Under the pieces are notes generated by a model that was not told where the DNA came from, made no database searches, and saw nothing but the letters and a program-made list of their open reading frames with translations. A stretch of 64,000 nt of DNA from Marasmius tenuissimus (lineage: Eukaryota; Basidiomycota; Agaricomycetes; Agaricales; Marasmiaceae): contig JAQOTA010000050.1 in NCBI GenBank assembly GCA_029532415.1, forward strand, positions 6,200,001 to 6,264,000. Direction: 5' to 3'. Within the stretch, counting starts at the first letter, position 1. Every line of letters starts with the position of its first letter. Positions 45,103-57,064 of the stretch are shown piece by piece. A program made the translations under genes and the position numbers.

Positions 45103-47580
45103 TTACACAACGTCGTCCTGACACTCCTTAGGAACGTCAGAAGAGTCGCGGTAGTCCTTAGCACCGACGCCAAGACCCCTGCTTGCGAAGGTTTTCCACA
45201 ACAAGCATTTGTTCCCACCGGCGTACAGGTTCTGGTCGGCCTGAATAATAGCATCGCGAGCAGCCGGAAGAGTAGGGTTGCAAGGTTGGAGAGCAAGGCC
45301 TTTGACAAGGAGGTTGAGGAATACGACGTTTCCAGTTGTGCCAGAGGCATCGGTAAGGGCGTTCTTCGATACGCCCCTGGCGAGGACGAGCTCCGCGAGA
45401 ACGTTGTGGAGCATATTGGCCCTGGAATGGAGAGTTAGCGAGCAGACTTGGTGAACTGGCAGATGTGACAGACTTACCAGACCTACGGGGGGAAACGAGA
45501 GGAAAAAGAAAAAAAAAAAAACCAAAAACGAGGTTTGAGTTTCTAGCGTGGGCTTCTCGTTAGGGAAAAGATTCATCGTACCTCTCCGATATCTGAAACG
45601 AAAGTCAATCAGGGTTTTGCCAAACTATCAAAAGGAACAATCCTCACAATGTTCCTCGTTTAAGCCAGCAATCGTCGAGTATTTCTTGTCGTTGACAGCG
45701 GTGGACGTCGAATAAGGTTTTGAACGAACTCCCCCTGCGTTGTTGAGCACCCAGTTACCCGTGGTGAAGTCAACGATCGACACATTGTCAGATTGCGCGA
45801 ACCAGCTAGTTTGATCATCAGCGAGCGACAGCCAAGCGGTGGTAGTGCATACTCAGCGACGGCGTCAGACCATCCCTCACCCAAACCACGAGCCTCAAGG
45901 GTCTGCAAGCACCGAGCAGTACCGCCTCCGGTCATTCGATTGGTCAAACCATGAGTGAGTTCGTGAATTAAGATATCGTTTTGCATCACGCCATCGCGGG
46001 CGGGCTAGGGTTCGTGATTTCAGTAGGTGGTCGAGAGTTAGACTCAGATTCTCTTGGACAATCTATCGGACTTACCCTTGTTGCTGTGAAAATGAACATC
46101 AAGCACCTTCCAGGCTGCCCACTGCAGAAGGAGATGATTCTCAGTGAAGGTTCGAAATGACAGAGGATGACATACTCGGGAGTGTGGAAAAATTTAGCGT
46201 CGTTCGTGCCGGAGGCATCTTGGACACTCAAGAGGACCGGGTCTCCACCCTTACCCTTTCCAAAGCTGTCGGTCTGGTAGTTAAACGCTTCCTCGGTAAA
46301 CCCATAGCGATACAAAACGTCATGATAAGTATTGGCAATGTAAAAGGCGTTTACGCGAGCAGCATCCAGGTTGTCGCCTTCGGTAGGTGCCTTCGCAGGA
46401 TCGTAGGTGTAGTCGAAGACGAGTCCTAGTTGTCGGCGGTTTGCGACAGAAGTGGCGTCTTGGTTGCCTTTGAAGGAGACGACATTGTTACCTCTGTAAT
46501 AAAGCAATCAGAAAAGGAATATCGAAGGATGAAGGGGGATGTCATACTCGGTCCTGTTCCCAGAAAGCCATCCCTTGGGGGAAACTTCTTCATCTTCGGG
46601 GTTTAAGAGGTACTGGAGTCCTTCCCTTATGTCCTGCTTCCAGGCTGGAAGAGCCCGGTACTGTTCGTGATGGTTGGGGCTGGGTAAATTCTGTGCCTGT
46701 GGATGAAAAGCCCATAATGTACTCACCGAAGCTTTGGCAACAAAGTCTGTAACTGAGACGAGTTCACCGGTGTGAGCATCGGCGTAAGCCTCATACCAGC
46801 TGTTCATCTCGTCTTGAACTTGGAAGACGTGTACGAGGGCGACAGACCCGTCTTCTTGCACGAGGTACTCGAGACTGGGCTCGATCTCGTTCTTCTTTCC
46901 CTGAAGCACTTCCTCGACCTTCGGTATGACAGTGTTGACATCGACGGTGGGATTAGAATCCGCGATCTTGTCTGAGAATTCAAGGGCGAAGGAATCAGCC
47001 CCCAGGGAAACTCCGCTGGACACAACGCTGACATACTTATGGGAACAAACGATGAGCCAAAGGCGACAACCTTGTTGTCCTTGAAGGCAACATTTGCCAC
47101 GGCGTTAATGAAAGAGATCCCATTCTGATTTCGACGCCGAAAGTCAACTCCAAAAGGCAAAGTAAGGGTTGAGAAAACGAGGACGTACATGGGATTGCTT
47201 GGCGTATCCGAACGTTACGCCATCATTGGACGTATAACCGGACTTGAAAGCAATGTTCTTGGAATCCATCTGCAGCTGCGATGAGACGAAGGAGACAGTC
47301 TGGTCCGCGCTGTCGAGGCCAACAAGCGAGGATAGCAGGCCGAGGCCCTGTCCAAAGGTCTGGCGTAATTCATGAGCTTTGAGTCAAATGATATCGGTGG
47401 TCCTGCACGAACTTGGTAGCTGGAGCTGGGGTGGAATAACTCGACCTTCAAACCGTTGTCAAGGCTCCGTACTCGGTGAGTGGAGTGCTTGAAGCCGGCG
47501 AGCGAAGGTGCAGCATTGCCGTACGTTGCGCACAGGACAGCGAGGAAAACAGAGGAGAAGAACTTGTTGAACGCGACCAT
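45103..47580 (-). CDS. Fungalysin-type metallopeptidase B (M36)
   Basis: Tandem paralog of A with the same exon plan. Signal peptide MVAFNKFFSSVFLAVLCATY; propeptide blocks TFGQGLGLLSSLVGLD, NGISFINAVANVAFKDNKVV and HVFQVQDEMNSWYEAYADAH; zinc site ILIHELTHGLTNRMTGGG with EARGLGEGWSDAVAE. IGEV is completed by a 5-nt microexon (45478-45482) to GEVW, then ANMLHNVLAEL and QPCNPTLPAARDAIIQADQN. The C-terminus is VPKECQDDVV, longer than in A. One stretch reads DGQPGRCLMFIFTATR where A has DGQPLMFIFNQTM, a local change with three extra residues beside an intron. The middle of the gene is nearly identical to copy C on the opposite strand. Confidence 0.88.
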
Positions 47581-47685
47581 TCTTGAAGCTCTGTTGATGT
47601 CAAGCGGAGGAGACGGGAGAGAAGTTAGGGCAATGAAGTCCTGAGGATCTGTGAAGAGAATCTGCTTGCCTTTTAACCAAGCTTT

Positions 47686-47988
47686 TCACTCCTTCTCTCG
47701 CAAAAATTTGAGGCAATCATTCATCATTTTTGCAGTCTCGATGGGATAGACAGTCCATTCGCCTTGCATCCGAAATTCAACGCCACTCTTTGCTTCTCGA
47801 GAAAACCATGCCGGTGAATCATCGGGAGATAAGACTAGAAGTCCTACTCTGAGTCCTGAAAATACGAGTCCGCCACACGATTCACGAGCCATCATATTCG
47901 GGACGACGTAACATTGTGAATTCATTACGGTATCGAAGCTTATTTCGCCTATTTTCAGTTTAATGGCCGTGTAGAGGCGAAAGGCCAC
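47686..47988 (-). CDS. Conserved short ORF upstream of fungalysin B
   Basis: An ORF of 100 codons that ends about 105 bp before the fungalysin start. It is open in copy C too (62120-62431), with high similarity: ARESCGGLVFSGLRVGLLVL, EFRMQGEWTVYPIETAKMMN. Composition is protein-like. Both copies have a splice-acceptor-like CATTAACAG or CATTGACAG just before the ORF and a GTACGC donor about 57 nt further out, but exon phases do not join to an open frame. It could be a small gene, the last exon of a decayed gene, or open by chance in a recent duplicate. Function unknown. Confidence 0.35.
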   Translation of the reverse strand: MAFRLYTAIKLKIGEISFDTVMNSQCYVVPNMMARESCGGLVFSGLRVGLLVLSPDDSPAWFSREAKSGVEFRMQGEWTVYPIETAKMMNDCLKFLREKE

Positions 47989-48443
47989 AACTGTTAATGA
48001 TCAATGTTCCATGATACAAGCGCGACAAGAGTCCGAACGAGGCGTACCGTGAGCTCACTCCGAATCGGATGTGTGGTAAACGGACCGGATGTCTGTTTGA
48101 AAGAAAGATTGTTGGAGCCTTTTGACACACTTGGACACTCGATGAGAGCTTTCACACCATCATATCGGTCCCCTGTCCGGACAGCTAATATGTGGCGTCG
48201 AGCAGAACGGGATGGAACAACAATCGTCCATTTCGTATCGTGGCCATCCAATGCGGCCAGTCGTAGCGGATACATCTCTTGGAACAATTTTGAACCGTCT
48301 TCTACGTGGGGCCGAATTCCACTATCCAGAGCGATGAGTGGGCTTTGAGCTTGGTCAGGAGCTAGAAATCAGAGTATTAGCCAAGATATCGAAGTTGTGA
48401 TTTGATAGTAGGCTAGAAGACTACCGGAAAAAGGATGTTGATT

Positions 48444-48809
48444 TCATAACCCCAGTTCTTGAAAACACCCTTCACGCAAAATTATAGGGTTACTCGAGAT
48501 TTCACTCACCTGAAAAGTGGGCTCCAAGATACGCCATTCGGCTTCATCTAGCCCTGATACTGTTATTACTGCCAGCAGCGCTCCTTTGCGAACACCAGGC
48601 CCACCCAAGCGAGTTCCTTTGCCTGAGCGATGACCTCTTCCCGATAGAAGAGTAGAATTCGGGTCGAGCCCTAAGCAGAGCTCTAGAGCGAACTTCAGTC
48701 GGTGTCGAGTCTTTCGACACACGCAAGACAGTGGTGGTAGAACAAGTTGCACAACAATCGCAAATTCACCACTGGCCAGGCTATCGGTCCGGCCTACCCC
48801 GTTTCTCAC
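48444..48809 (-). CDS. Duplicated ORF of unknown function (copy 1)
   Basis: Open for 121 codons, with a similar ORF at 61315-61650 (shared GKGTRLGGPGVRKGALLA and SGLDEA). The segment ending EPTFQ is followed by a good GTGAGT donor in both copies, and a downstream acceptor near 48360 gives LLTKLKAHSSLWIVEFGPT before a stop. The copies differ mainly by substitutions. It is perhaps part of a decayed gene that included the ORF at 47686-47988. No family was recognised. Confidence 0.3.
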   Translation of the reverse strand: MRNGVGRTDSLASGEFAIVVQLVLPPLSCVCRKTRHRLKFALELCLGLDPNSTLLSGRGHRSGKGTRLGGPGVRKGALLAVITVSGLDEAEWRILEPTFQVSEISSNPIILREGCFQELGL

Positions 48810-49137
48810 GGTAATGCGTTCTTGAAAGCTCCTTCCTTGTTTCTTCCTCCGCTACCACCACCATGTACATCTTCAACAGAGAAACCTTCGGGATTGTGGA
48901 TCTAATAACGTGGCTATAAGTATTTGGAGTTCTGGGAAACCTGGCGCGGATGAGTCGCCCTCAATATCAGTGCCAGCCTTCAATAGCACGAGGGGAAAAG
49001 AAACGAATCAGATTTACCATATTCCTCCTCGAGGTACGCTCTAAACCGATCCTCTCGCTCTTCAGGCACAAACAATAATTGTCCAGCCGAACAATCAGAA
49101 TCTCATCGAAGACACATGGTACACAATATGGCCGTAA

Positions 49138-51357
49138 CTAGGAAACGGCTTTGACCAAACCCTCATTCGAGTCTACAATCTTCCAGCCCTGATGAAACAC
49201 GCTATCAGGATTCCAGTCTTTCCCACCTCCCATGTCATCACGGTACGCAATAACATTACCGTCACATCTCGTCCCCCGCGATATCACATACGGCTCCATC
49301 GGTTGTCCCTCGAGCATCACAAGCTCCAGACTGGGGCAATAACACCCAAACACCCTTGTAACACTCGAGTCGTCCCCACGCACATCATCTCCCTCGCCTC
49401 GGCATATCTCGTATTCGGCTCTCTCAACCAGCGCCGAGGACTCGAAAAGATCCAACGTAGCAGGACTATACCGGTAATCGTACCCCTCGGAGGAAAAGTT
49501 CCAGCCGAAGTATCTCAGCCTACGGAACCCCTGGAATCTCAAAGCGTACTCTCCGCATTGGTGAGGCCAGACAACCACGCGGGTAAGAGTAAGCCCTACG
49601 AGGTCAGGGAACAATTGCACGATTCGTTCGAGTAGCGTTAGTGAGCCCTGTTGAATCCCTTCCAACACGAGAACTTTCAAAGGTGCAGAACCGAGAGCGT
49701 CGAGTACATGGACCCAAATGATCTGGAAGAGGATGATACGTGCGAAGCTTGAGATACGTCAATGTACAAGCAGCAGATGTGCGGAAACGGGAGGAAGTGA
49801 TCCATTCGGTTGAAAAGCAGGAACGTCGTGCAAAAAGGTGCTAAAGCAGATTCTACGAAGGCTTTTGCAGAAGATATCGCACATTTGTTGGACATCGGGA
49901 AAGGGTAACCAGGTAGCGCCGAGTTGATTGTATAGGTAAGTCGTGCGATTAAACGTTTTGAGATTGGGGAAGAGAAGCAAGGTGTACCAAAGATCATCTC
50001 CAGTCGACTCTCGAGATGGAGGGTCGCCTTTCAATTGCCTCAACTTCATCCAGTCACTGTTGAGTACATGCGGGCACAAAGGAATGACGCCATTGACGAT
50101 ATCGTCCTCTACATACCCATCCTCGATACAGGCGTATAAGAAGTGGATCGTGTGGAGGTTCGTAAGTTGAGATATCGCCCCGAATCATTCGTCCGAGATG
50201 ACAAAACGACAGACAGTGAGGTCTGTCAACCCTAGACAAGAAGACAAGAAAGAGCTGATCGAGGGATGAATTGAGTCGTAAAACGCTTTCCCGTAGACAT
50301 AAGGAAGGAAAGAGGGAATCAGAGAGCTTCCTTCCGACTGCCAGTCGGTCATACGAAGAGTCTGTATGAGATGAGTGATTTCGGGGCGTGAGACGAGAAA
50401 TTCAGTGAGAGAAATCAATGTTTGAGATGTCTCTCGAGCGATCTTGTCCAAAACTTCCAGTTCCAGCTCTCCCTGACCCACTTGCGGTCGATAGCGGTCG
50501 ACAAAACGTAGGATCAAAGGATGTGTCTGGGATCTGAGAGTTAGTACATGGTTCATTGAGCGAAGAGTAGGATGAGCTGACCCGGTAAAGGCAAGGCGAG
50601 GTGCCAATCCTCTTCAAGGCTTTGCAAGTAGACGCCAAGTACCTCGCTTCCTGCAACTCGGCAACGTCGAAGACGTGATAGATGGGCTCCGGCGGGAGGT
50701 CTACGACCCGTGTCTTCTGAATCTTTGGCAGCTCGTCTGCCTCTCGTATGACCCGGGATAGCTGTTCTAGCAACAAGAATGTGGGGCGAGTCAAAAATTA
50801 CGACTGAAAGTCTTTGGGCAAACCTATCAACTCCTCCGGCATACCAAAATCAACCACACGAGGCAGCTTCCACTTCGATCGACATTGCCTCCGGAGCAAT
50901 TCGTCGGTCATCGTGTATTCAACATCCGTGACCGTTTTACCATCCCTCCTTCAATTTTATATTCCTCTTTCCTGGCGGTTTTGCGAACTTGGTCCAAACC
51001 TTCCATGCGGCGATCATAGGTGGACTTCAGATCCACGGGTCTCTGTAAAATCTTCTTTAGAATATACGGGAGTACACTGTACGATGTCTCACTTGAAGAT
51101 GTCGCCCAGTCAAGTCCAATTTACCCTAACATTCCCTCCAGTTCATTCATTCTCAATCGACAAGTATCACGAACGTACCTCGTAAAACCCTTCCAAAGAC
51201 ATCGTAACACTTGATAAAATCGATATGCGTCCAAGTCATCCCACGCATTCTGCGACCCGTCTTCCGGTTCGTGTAGGGTGACCTCAATATATTGTGTGTT
51301 TCAGAAAATACTCTTCAGTCCCAGTTCTACTTGTAGTCGATAGCGTTGCTTGACCAT
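49138..51357 (-). CDS. F-box-like protein with leucine-rich C-terminal part
   Basis: Multi-exon gene read from ATG 51357 (MVKQRYRLQ). Successive exons give VTLHEPEDGSQNAWDDLDAY, RFYQVLRCLWKGFTR, PVDLKSTYDRRMEGLDQVRK and WKLPRVVDFGMPEELIEQLS. Then comes an F-box-like segment, VDLPPEPIYHVFDVAELQEA followed by RYLASTCKALKRI. The C-terminal half is leucine-rich and repeat-like (LFPDLVGLTLTRVVVWPHQC, FRRLRYFGWNFSSEGY, PSLELVMLEG), as in many fungal F-box proteins that recruit targets to SCF ubiquitin ligases. Stop at 49138. Introns are short and phases agree at the four 5' joins I checked. The F-box match is weak; targets are unknown. The last 450 bp are duplicated in broken form at 60480-60955. 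Confidence 0.65.
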
Positions 51358-51820
51358 GAACAACCCTTCTTGTCTTTCGTATAATCGCAAATACGGCTTT
51401 CGAAAGCTAGTGAAATGGCGTCAAGATTCGACTTCCATGATAGTGTGTGTGTGTGTAAGGGGAGAGAGGGCTGATGAGAGGGCTGATGTTGCGGAGATAA
51501 TGGAGGAAGTGAAACAAGCTGCAAACGTACTCAGGCTGTCTGCGGCATCGCGATTTTGTGTCAGCGCTAGAGTGAGACATCACATCGCCGCGCTCGCTGC
51601 TTCGCCTAACCCTCGTACTTCGGGGCGTGTACAATCTTAAGTCTATGTCAGCGCAGCGACACTGAGCTTACCGTCAGTATCAGTACCGAGTTGGACTAGA
51701 TGTACGACTAGCCTACACCCAAAAACAAAGAGAATAAAAGAAAGAAAATTCCTGTTGAAAATTGCGGCAATAATCTAGACACTAGACACTGATAAGAAAC
51801 AACCACTCGAATCCATTTTC
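51358..51820. other. Intergenic region with a short TG repeat
   Basis: A (TG)n tract of about 14 bp lies near 51441-51455. No coding exon was recognised. It is the 5' side of the F-box-like gene and the 3' side of SEC31. Confidence 0.45.
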
Positions 51821-54800
51821 CTACAACCGCATAATCAACTGCTTGATCCCCGACATCCACAACCCAATATCATCCGTCTGCGATCCTCTCGTCAACAGAT
51901 CAACATGTATCGCCAACGCAGCTGCTCGGTCGTGTGCTTCCATAGCTGTAGGGGGTGAGGTGGGTCAACGAGAGGAACCAACTAGAAGAAAGGAATAGGA
52001 AAACATACCTTTCGTCAAAACCAACAACTGATCGACAACAGGTTTCGAAAGCGTTTCACAGTTCAAAGCGTCGAATAACGGGTTGATACGACGTTCCAAG
52101 TCTTCAACTTGTCGTTTTTGGTTTGCCTAGCGAGCGAGGAGAGACGGCGTCAGTGTATAGGTTTCACCTATGACCCTCAAAGGCACTCACCGGCGTGACC
52201 TGCTTCAGCCGTTCCAACTGCTGCGAAATCACAACAAACGCAGGTTGCGCATGTTCAGGAATATGACTTCGGTCTCCAGGAGCTACAAGACACCAAGCGG
52301 CGCGAATCAATGAACACACACACAGAGCGAAAAGAACAAATGACATACGATACTTGGGCGGCGGCGGCCCCGCCTTTTGTGGTGGTGCCCTCGAAGCAGG
52401 CGGTGGACCTCCCGCACCAGGTGGCGGCGGTGGTGGCCCTCCAGCTCCAACCCCAGGAGGAGGTCTCTGGGAATTACCCGCACCAGGAGGGGGAGCATAC
52501 GGTCCCGAAGGAGGAGGCGGCTGCATCTGTCCTCCAGGTCCAGCTGGTGGCGGCGCATTATAAGGACCAGGAGCCCCTCCTCCCATACCTACGCTCGGAG
52601 GCCTCGCGTACGGTCCCGATGGAGGTGGTCCTTGTTGTGGTTGGCCTGGAAGCGGCGGTCTTGCGTATTGTCCTTGGCCAGGTGGGGGTGTTTGTCCAGG
52701 TACAGGCCCTCGGGATGTAGGTGGAGGTCCATAAGGTCCAGGCGGAGGTTGTTGCTGTTGTTGAGGCGGTGGTGGTGGCTGCATTCCACCTGGCGAAATC
52801 ATCCTTCCAGGCGGTGGAGGCCCAGGTGGAAGTTGTCCAGCACCGGAAGCAGGTCTCGGTGGTGGCGGCGAGAACATTCCTGTCGATGGACCTCTTTGTG
52901 GTGGTCCAGGGGGACCACGACCGGTCACACTCCCAGGTCGAGGAGGAGGAGGCAAGTTCCCTTGAGGTTGTCCAGGAAGTCCGAAAGTCGACGTGGAGGG
53001 GGAAGACATTCCTGAAGCATTCGGGAATGGAGACATGATCGCAGCAGGTTTGTTGGCAGTGTTTGTCGGGGGGTTTGGTGTACGCGTACGTGATGCAACG
53101 ACGGGAGCGTCATTCCATCCTCCATTGTCGCGCTTGATTGGAGGAGGAGGGAGGCTCGCACCGACTGCTCGAGGAGGAGGTTGCAAAGGTTGCCCAGGCT
53201 GTTGCTGCTGCTGACGGAGATGAGGTGGTTGCGCGAGGTTGTTAGGAGCGGCAAACGAGTTGTTGCTGTAAGGGTTTGTCGTCGTCGTCGAGGGAGGAGC
53301 ATACACTGAAGAGACGGGTGCAGGAGGCGGCTGAGCGGTGGTGGATGGAGGAGGAGCATATGGACCTGAAGCAGTACTGGCAGGGGGAGGAGCATACCCA
53401 CCGGTGTTAGCGGGGGGAGCATAACCACCCGTATTAACAGGAGCGTAGCCACCATCAGACACAGTAGGGCCAGCTGGAGTGAACAGACCAGCTCCGGTCG
53501 TAACGCCACCGCTAAAGTTGGCATACGGCCCAGTTTGTGCCTGTACAGGAGGCTGAACAGGCTGAGTATATCCCTGATACGGAACACGCGACGTGCTCGC
53601 AACCGGTGCAGCAGCAGGAGCAGCCGCAGCCGCCCTCACACCAGCCTTGGCACCAGTAACCACCAGAACCCTCTCCTTCTCCACACTCAAATCCTCTCCA
53701 CCACTCCCAGATCCCTTATAATCCTCCGGTGTCAACCTGAGGAAACTAACCGCCTCCTTCACCAACCCCTGACTCGCCAACGCACTCGCATACTCAAAGT
53801 AGCGATCATACAACGCCCCCAGCTTATACGCCTTCACCCCCGCCAACCCAAGATCCCCATCCACATACTTCGTCGCCGACCGGAACACGGTAACCTTCTC
53901 AACAAACGTCTGCAACGCATGCGCATGAGCAGCATACTGCGACTCCACCTCCCCCTTCTCCAAAAGCCTCCCTTCCTCCTCCGTCATCTCCTCAGCCCAA
54001 ATATTAACAAGCCTCTCCAACCTCGCAGCAGCAAGATACGTCAACGTAGCGTTCTTCCTATACTCGCTCCAATCCTTCGTCTGTTGCTCAGTCTGAGCGC
54101 CCTCAGATCCACGTGCGATCGTATACTGGAACTCGAGTCTCCTACCCAACTGTTCCGCGAGACTACCAAACTCTTCCTTGGAAGCGAACGTACACAGGAC
54201 GACGAAAATTTCTTGCCACTCTGCGAGGTCGGCGTTTTGAACGATATCCGCGAGGTCGTTCGTCACGATACTCTGGAATAACCGGAGGTAAGGAGATGAG
54301 ATCGTCTGCCTCTCAAAGTACGCTTGTTGGGTCTTTTGGAGGAGTTCGGGCCCACCACGTACGGCGAGGAGAAGAGCATCGGCGAAACGATCTGACGAGA
54401 GACACAGTTCGACGGCAGAGTTGAAATCGCCGAGAACGAGGGCTTTGGTAACGAGACGTTCCGTCTCGGATTCGTCGGAGGGGTAAATCCTGAAAGTGTT
54501 GCTCTTCAAGGTCTCTGAAGCGACAGACGAAGGTCGAGACCCAATTGTCGCAGCAACAGACGAGTCCAAACCATAGCTATGGTGAGGAACGAGAACTCGT
54601 GCGGGAGCATTCTCGTCGACCGAAGCAATGTTGTTGAAAAAGTCATCGTGAGCCTCGACCTGTCCCGGCGCGTTGTCGTCTCCGAAGAGTGAGGGAACAG
54701 TAGTATTAGACTCGGTCTCGGCGAGATGAGTAGCCGTACTGGTCGCATTGGAAGTAGCTCCCAAACTCGTCTCCGAAGGGGTCTTCTCCAGCGTCGCAGA

Positions 54801-56818
54801 ATCCGGTTCAGGCGTCGCCTCAGCATCTCCCTCCTCCTCCTCCTGCTCCTCCTCCTGCTCGCCCTCTCCTCTCTTCTCAGGCTCAGGCTCCGCAAAGGAC
54901 ACAACAGGAGGCCTCATATCCGCAAGATCCTGCTCCCCCTGCGTCTCAGTCGTAACAGTACTCTCCTCAACCCTCTTCTTCAACTTCTCTACAGCTTCCG
55001 CAACCCTACTAGCAACCTCCGCCTTCGAAAACCCAAGCAAACTAACCAACTCGTCCCTCGAATCAGCCTGATACAAACTCAACAAAGCCTTCCACCCCTC
55101 ATCTCCACTACTCCCACTCTTATCCTTTGCAAACTCCTTGAGCGCCTCAGCATCCCCATCAATCGCAGCTTGCAACTTCTTGGCACGTTCAACGAGGTCG
55201 TTCTCGGTGACCACCTTCCTGATATGCACCACACTGCTCTGGTTCTTCCCCTGTGCAGAGGGGAGATTGGACACACTGACGAGCTTGCCTCCAAATCCAA
55301 AGGACGCTGCAGATGGACGACGGAGCCATTTGGGAGGTTGCTTGAGCGAAAGCGTTCCACCAGCGGAAGACCGAGTGAATCCGGGTGCATCGAAAATGTC
55401 TGAACCGTCAGCTTGAGGTTGAGTAGGTGCAGAGGAAGCGGCGGGTGCGGATTCGTTGGTAGATTGAATCGAATGGATGCCGATGGTACCATCGAAGAAG
55501 GCTGTAGCGAGGAGATCGGGGTTGCGTGGGCACCATTCGACTTGGAAGGCCCAGTTGTCAGCGGAAGGGAGTTCGCCTATAATTTCGGACGTTTGGGGGT
55601 TCCAGCAGAGAGCACGGTTGTCCTTTCCGCAGGAGAGAAGGAGGTCGGCGTCCTGTTTACACCAGGAGAGGGATAGGACACCTTTTTCGTGGCCTGTGAG
55701 GATCTGAAAGCAGGACGATAAGCGACTGGACAATACAGACTGCGTTATAGCCTTACCTTCTCCGGGGCACGAGCGTTACGAAGGTCCCAAACCATGATGA
55801 TAGGTGACGAGTCGTCTTCCGAGGCAGTTACGAGTCGCGTAGCCTATCGAAGAGTTAGAGCACATTCGAAAGCAGAAAAAGCGTGTAAACGCACGTTATC
55901 TGGATGCCACGCAATGGCGCTCATTCCTCGCCTTCCTCCAGCTGCCATACCATTTCCTGCAACGCTCATTTGACCGGCCAGCGTTCCAGCGCCTCCACCA
56001 TAGGCCAACGCGACCACTTCTCGCTTCCCTCGCAGATCCCAGACGACAGTATATCCAGTGCTACTGGCGCCAGCGAGAACGTATTGCACCTGTCGGTTCC
56101 ACGCTACGGAGGTGATTTCATCAAGTTTGGCTGAGCGAGAACCGGGAGTTGGCGTATATGGCTTGCTAGGGTCTTTCAGATCCCAGATGTAAACCTATGG
56201 TAGAATCAGCACCCATTGTGAGAGAGAGACAAGACCTCCTTGACGCACCTCTCCACCAACACCACCGGACGAGAGTAAACTTGTTTGAATCGGGTTAAAG
56301 TCGAGAGCGCGAACAGGACCCGTGTGCTGCGTGTTTCTGAGGATAACCGAATCGGTTGCGCTAGAAAGAACGTAAGTAAGTCAGCGCGAATTTGACACAT
56401 GAAGTCTGATAGATGCGCACCTTTCACCCGCCAGAATTTTGGATGGATCCCACAACGCGAGCTCGCCATTCTCCATACCAGCAGCAATCACGCCGCGCGG
56501 TTTACTGGGTTCGACGTAACCCCAAGTCAAGCGATTGAACCTGCAGATATTCTTGAATTGACGTGCGATTGTCGTACAATTATAACAATTCACATACCTC
56601 GATGAATCTTTTACAACACCCTTGGGTCCACTGTGACCTTGACCTCCCAAATCGAACTCATTCTTGTCCAAAAAGTCCGGTCCCCATATCTCGAGTTGAC
56701 TCTCGTTGCTGAACGACTCGTCAAGAGCGCCTGCAACCGTTCCAGTCGCGATTAAAGGTAACGAGGTATAAGGAGACCACGCGAATGTAGAGGTCCTGTG
56801 GATCTCTTTTAATTTCAT
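51821..56818 (-). CDS. SEC31: COPII outer-coat protein Sec31
   Basis: Builds the outer cage of vesicles leaving the endoplasmic reticulum. The start at 56818 ([20 protein letters not shown]) is diagnostic. WD40 repeats follow: [78 protein letters not shown] and [20 protein letters not shown]. An alpha-solenoid region comes next ([40 protein letters not shown]). Then a Pro/Gly/Gln-rich linker of several hundred residues runs from about 53500 to 52300, as usual for Sec31. The last exons give [40 protein letters not shown] and IKQLIMRL with stop at 51821-51823. A run of Glu residues sits at 54830-54850. The identification is secure. Confidence 0.94.
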
Positions 56819-57064
56819 GGATGATGGTGGGTGGAAGGAAAAGGGAATATGTGTCCTCGAAATTTGTGGGCGTCGATGACACGTTGGCCACGCTAACCCT
56901 AACCCGGGCCTACCCCCGATCCTCATCATGTGATTTGATCGCGCTCAGAGCGCGTCGGTGAGGGGCGTGGGAAGCGAATCAAGGTCAGCAATCGACTACG
57001 ACCAGCATTCTACGCTCAAGCTCAAAGTCTTTCTCTCTACAAGCCATACTACCGCAAATTGATC
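56819..57064. promoter_or_regulatory. Divergent promoter region, SEC31 and the next gene
   Basis: 246 bp between divergent start codons, sharing both promoters. No clear TATA element was seen. Confidence 0.4.

Larger units (their letters stand above)
44150..48350 (-). repeat. Tandem duplication unit B (fungalysin B and flanks)
   Basis: Second copy of the unit described at 39580-43990. A 221-codon ORF on the minus strand at 44015-44680 lies in its downstream flank, but the frame is not kept in unit A, so it is not treated as a gene. Limits are approximate. Confidence 0.65.
46120..49593 (-). repeat. Arm 1 of a 3.5-kb inverted duplication
   Basis: Runs from within fungalysin B through its upstream flank into the 3' part of the F-box-like gene. 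The inverted partner is 60480-64000. Matched points: 47580 with 62537 (start codons), 47686-47988 with 62120-62431, 48444 with 61650, and about 49580 with 60540. The spacer is about 10.9 kb. Confidence 0.88.

Noticed and set aside
46157..46429. ORF of 90 codons on the plus strand, identical to one at 63687-63959 on the minus strand
   Set aside because: It is antisense to fungalysin exons in both places. Its identity only reflects the near-identical coding DNA of B and C.
48444..48809. A possible restored multi-exon gene covering 47686-48809
   Set aside because: Splice-like signals are present, but exon phases do not join to an open frame in B or C, so I list only the separate ORFs at low confidence.
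52307..54904. Several long ORFs antisense or in other frames within SEC31
   Set aside because: They come from the Pro/Gly/Gln-rich and Glu-rich coding sequence of Sec31, whose low complexity keeps other frames open.
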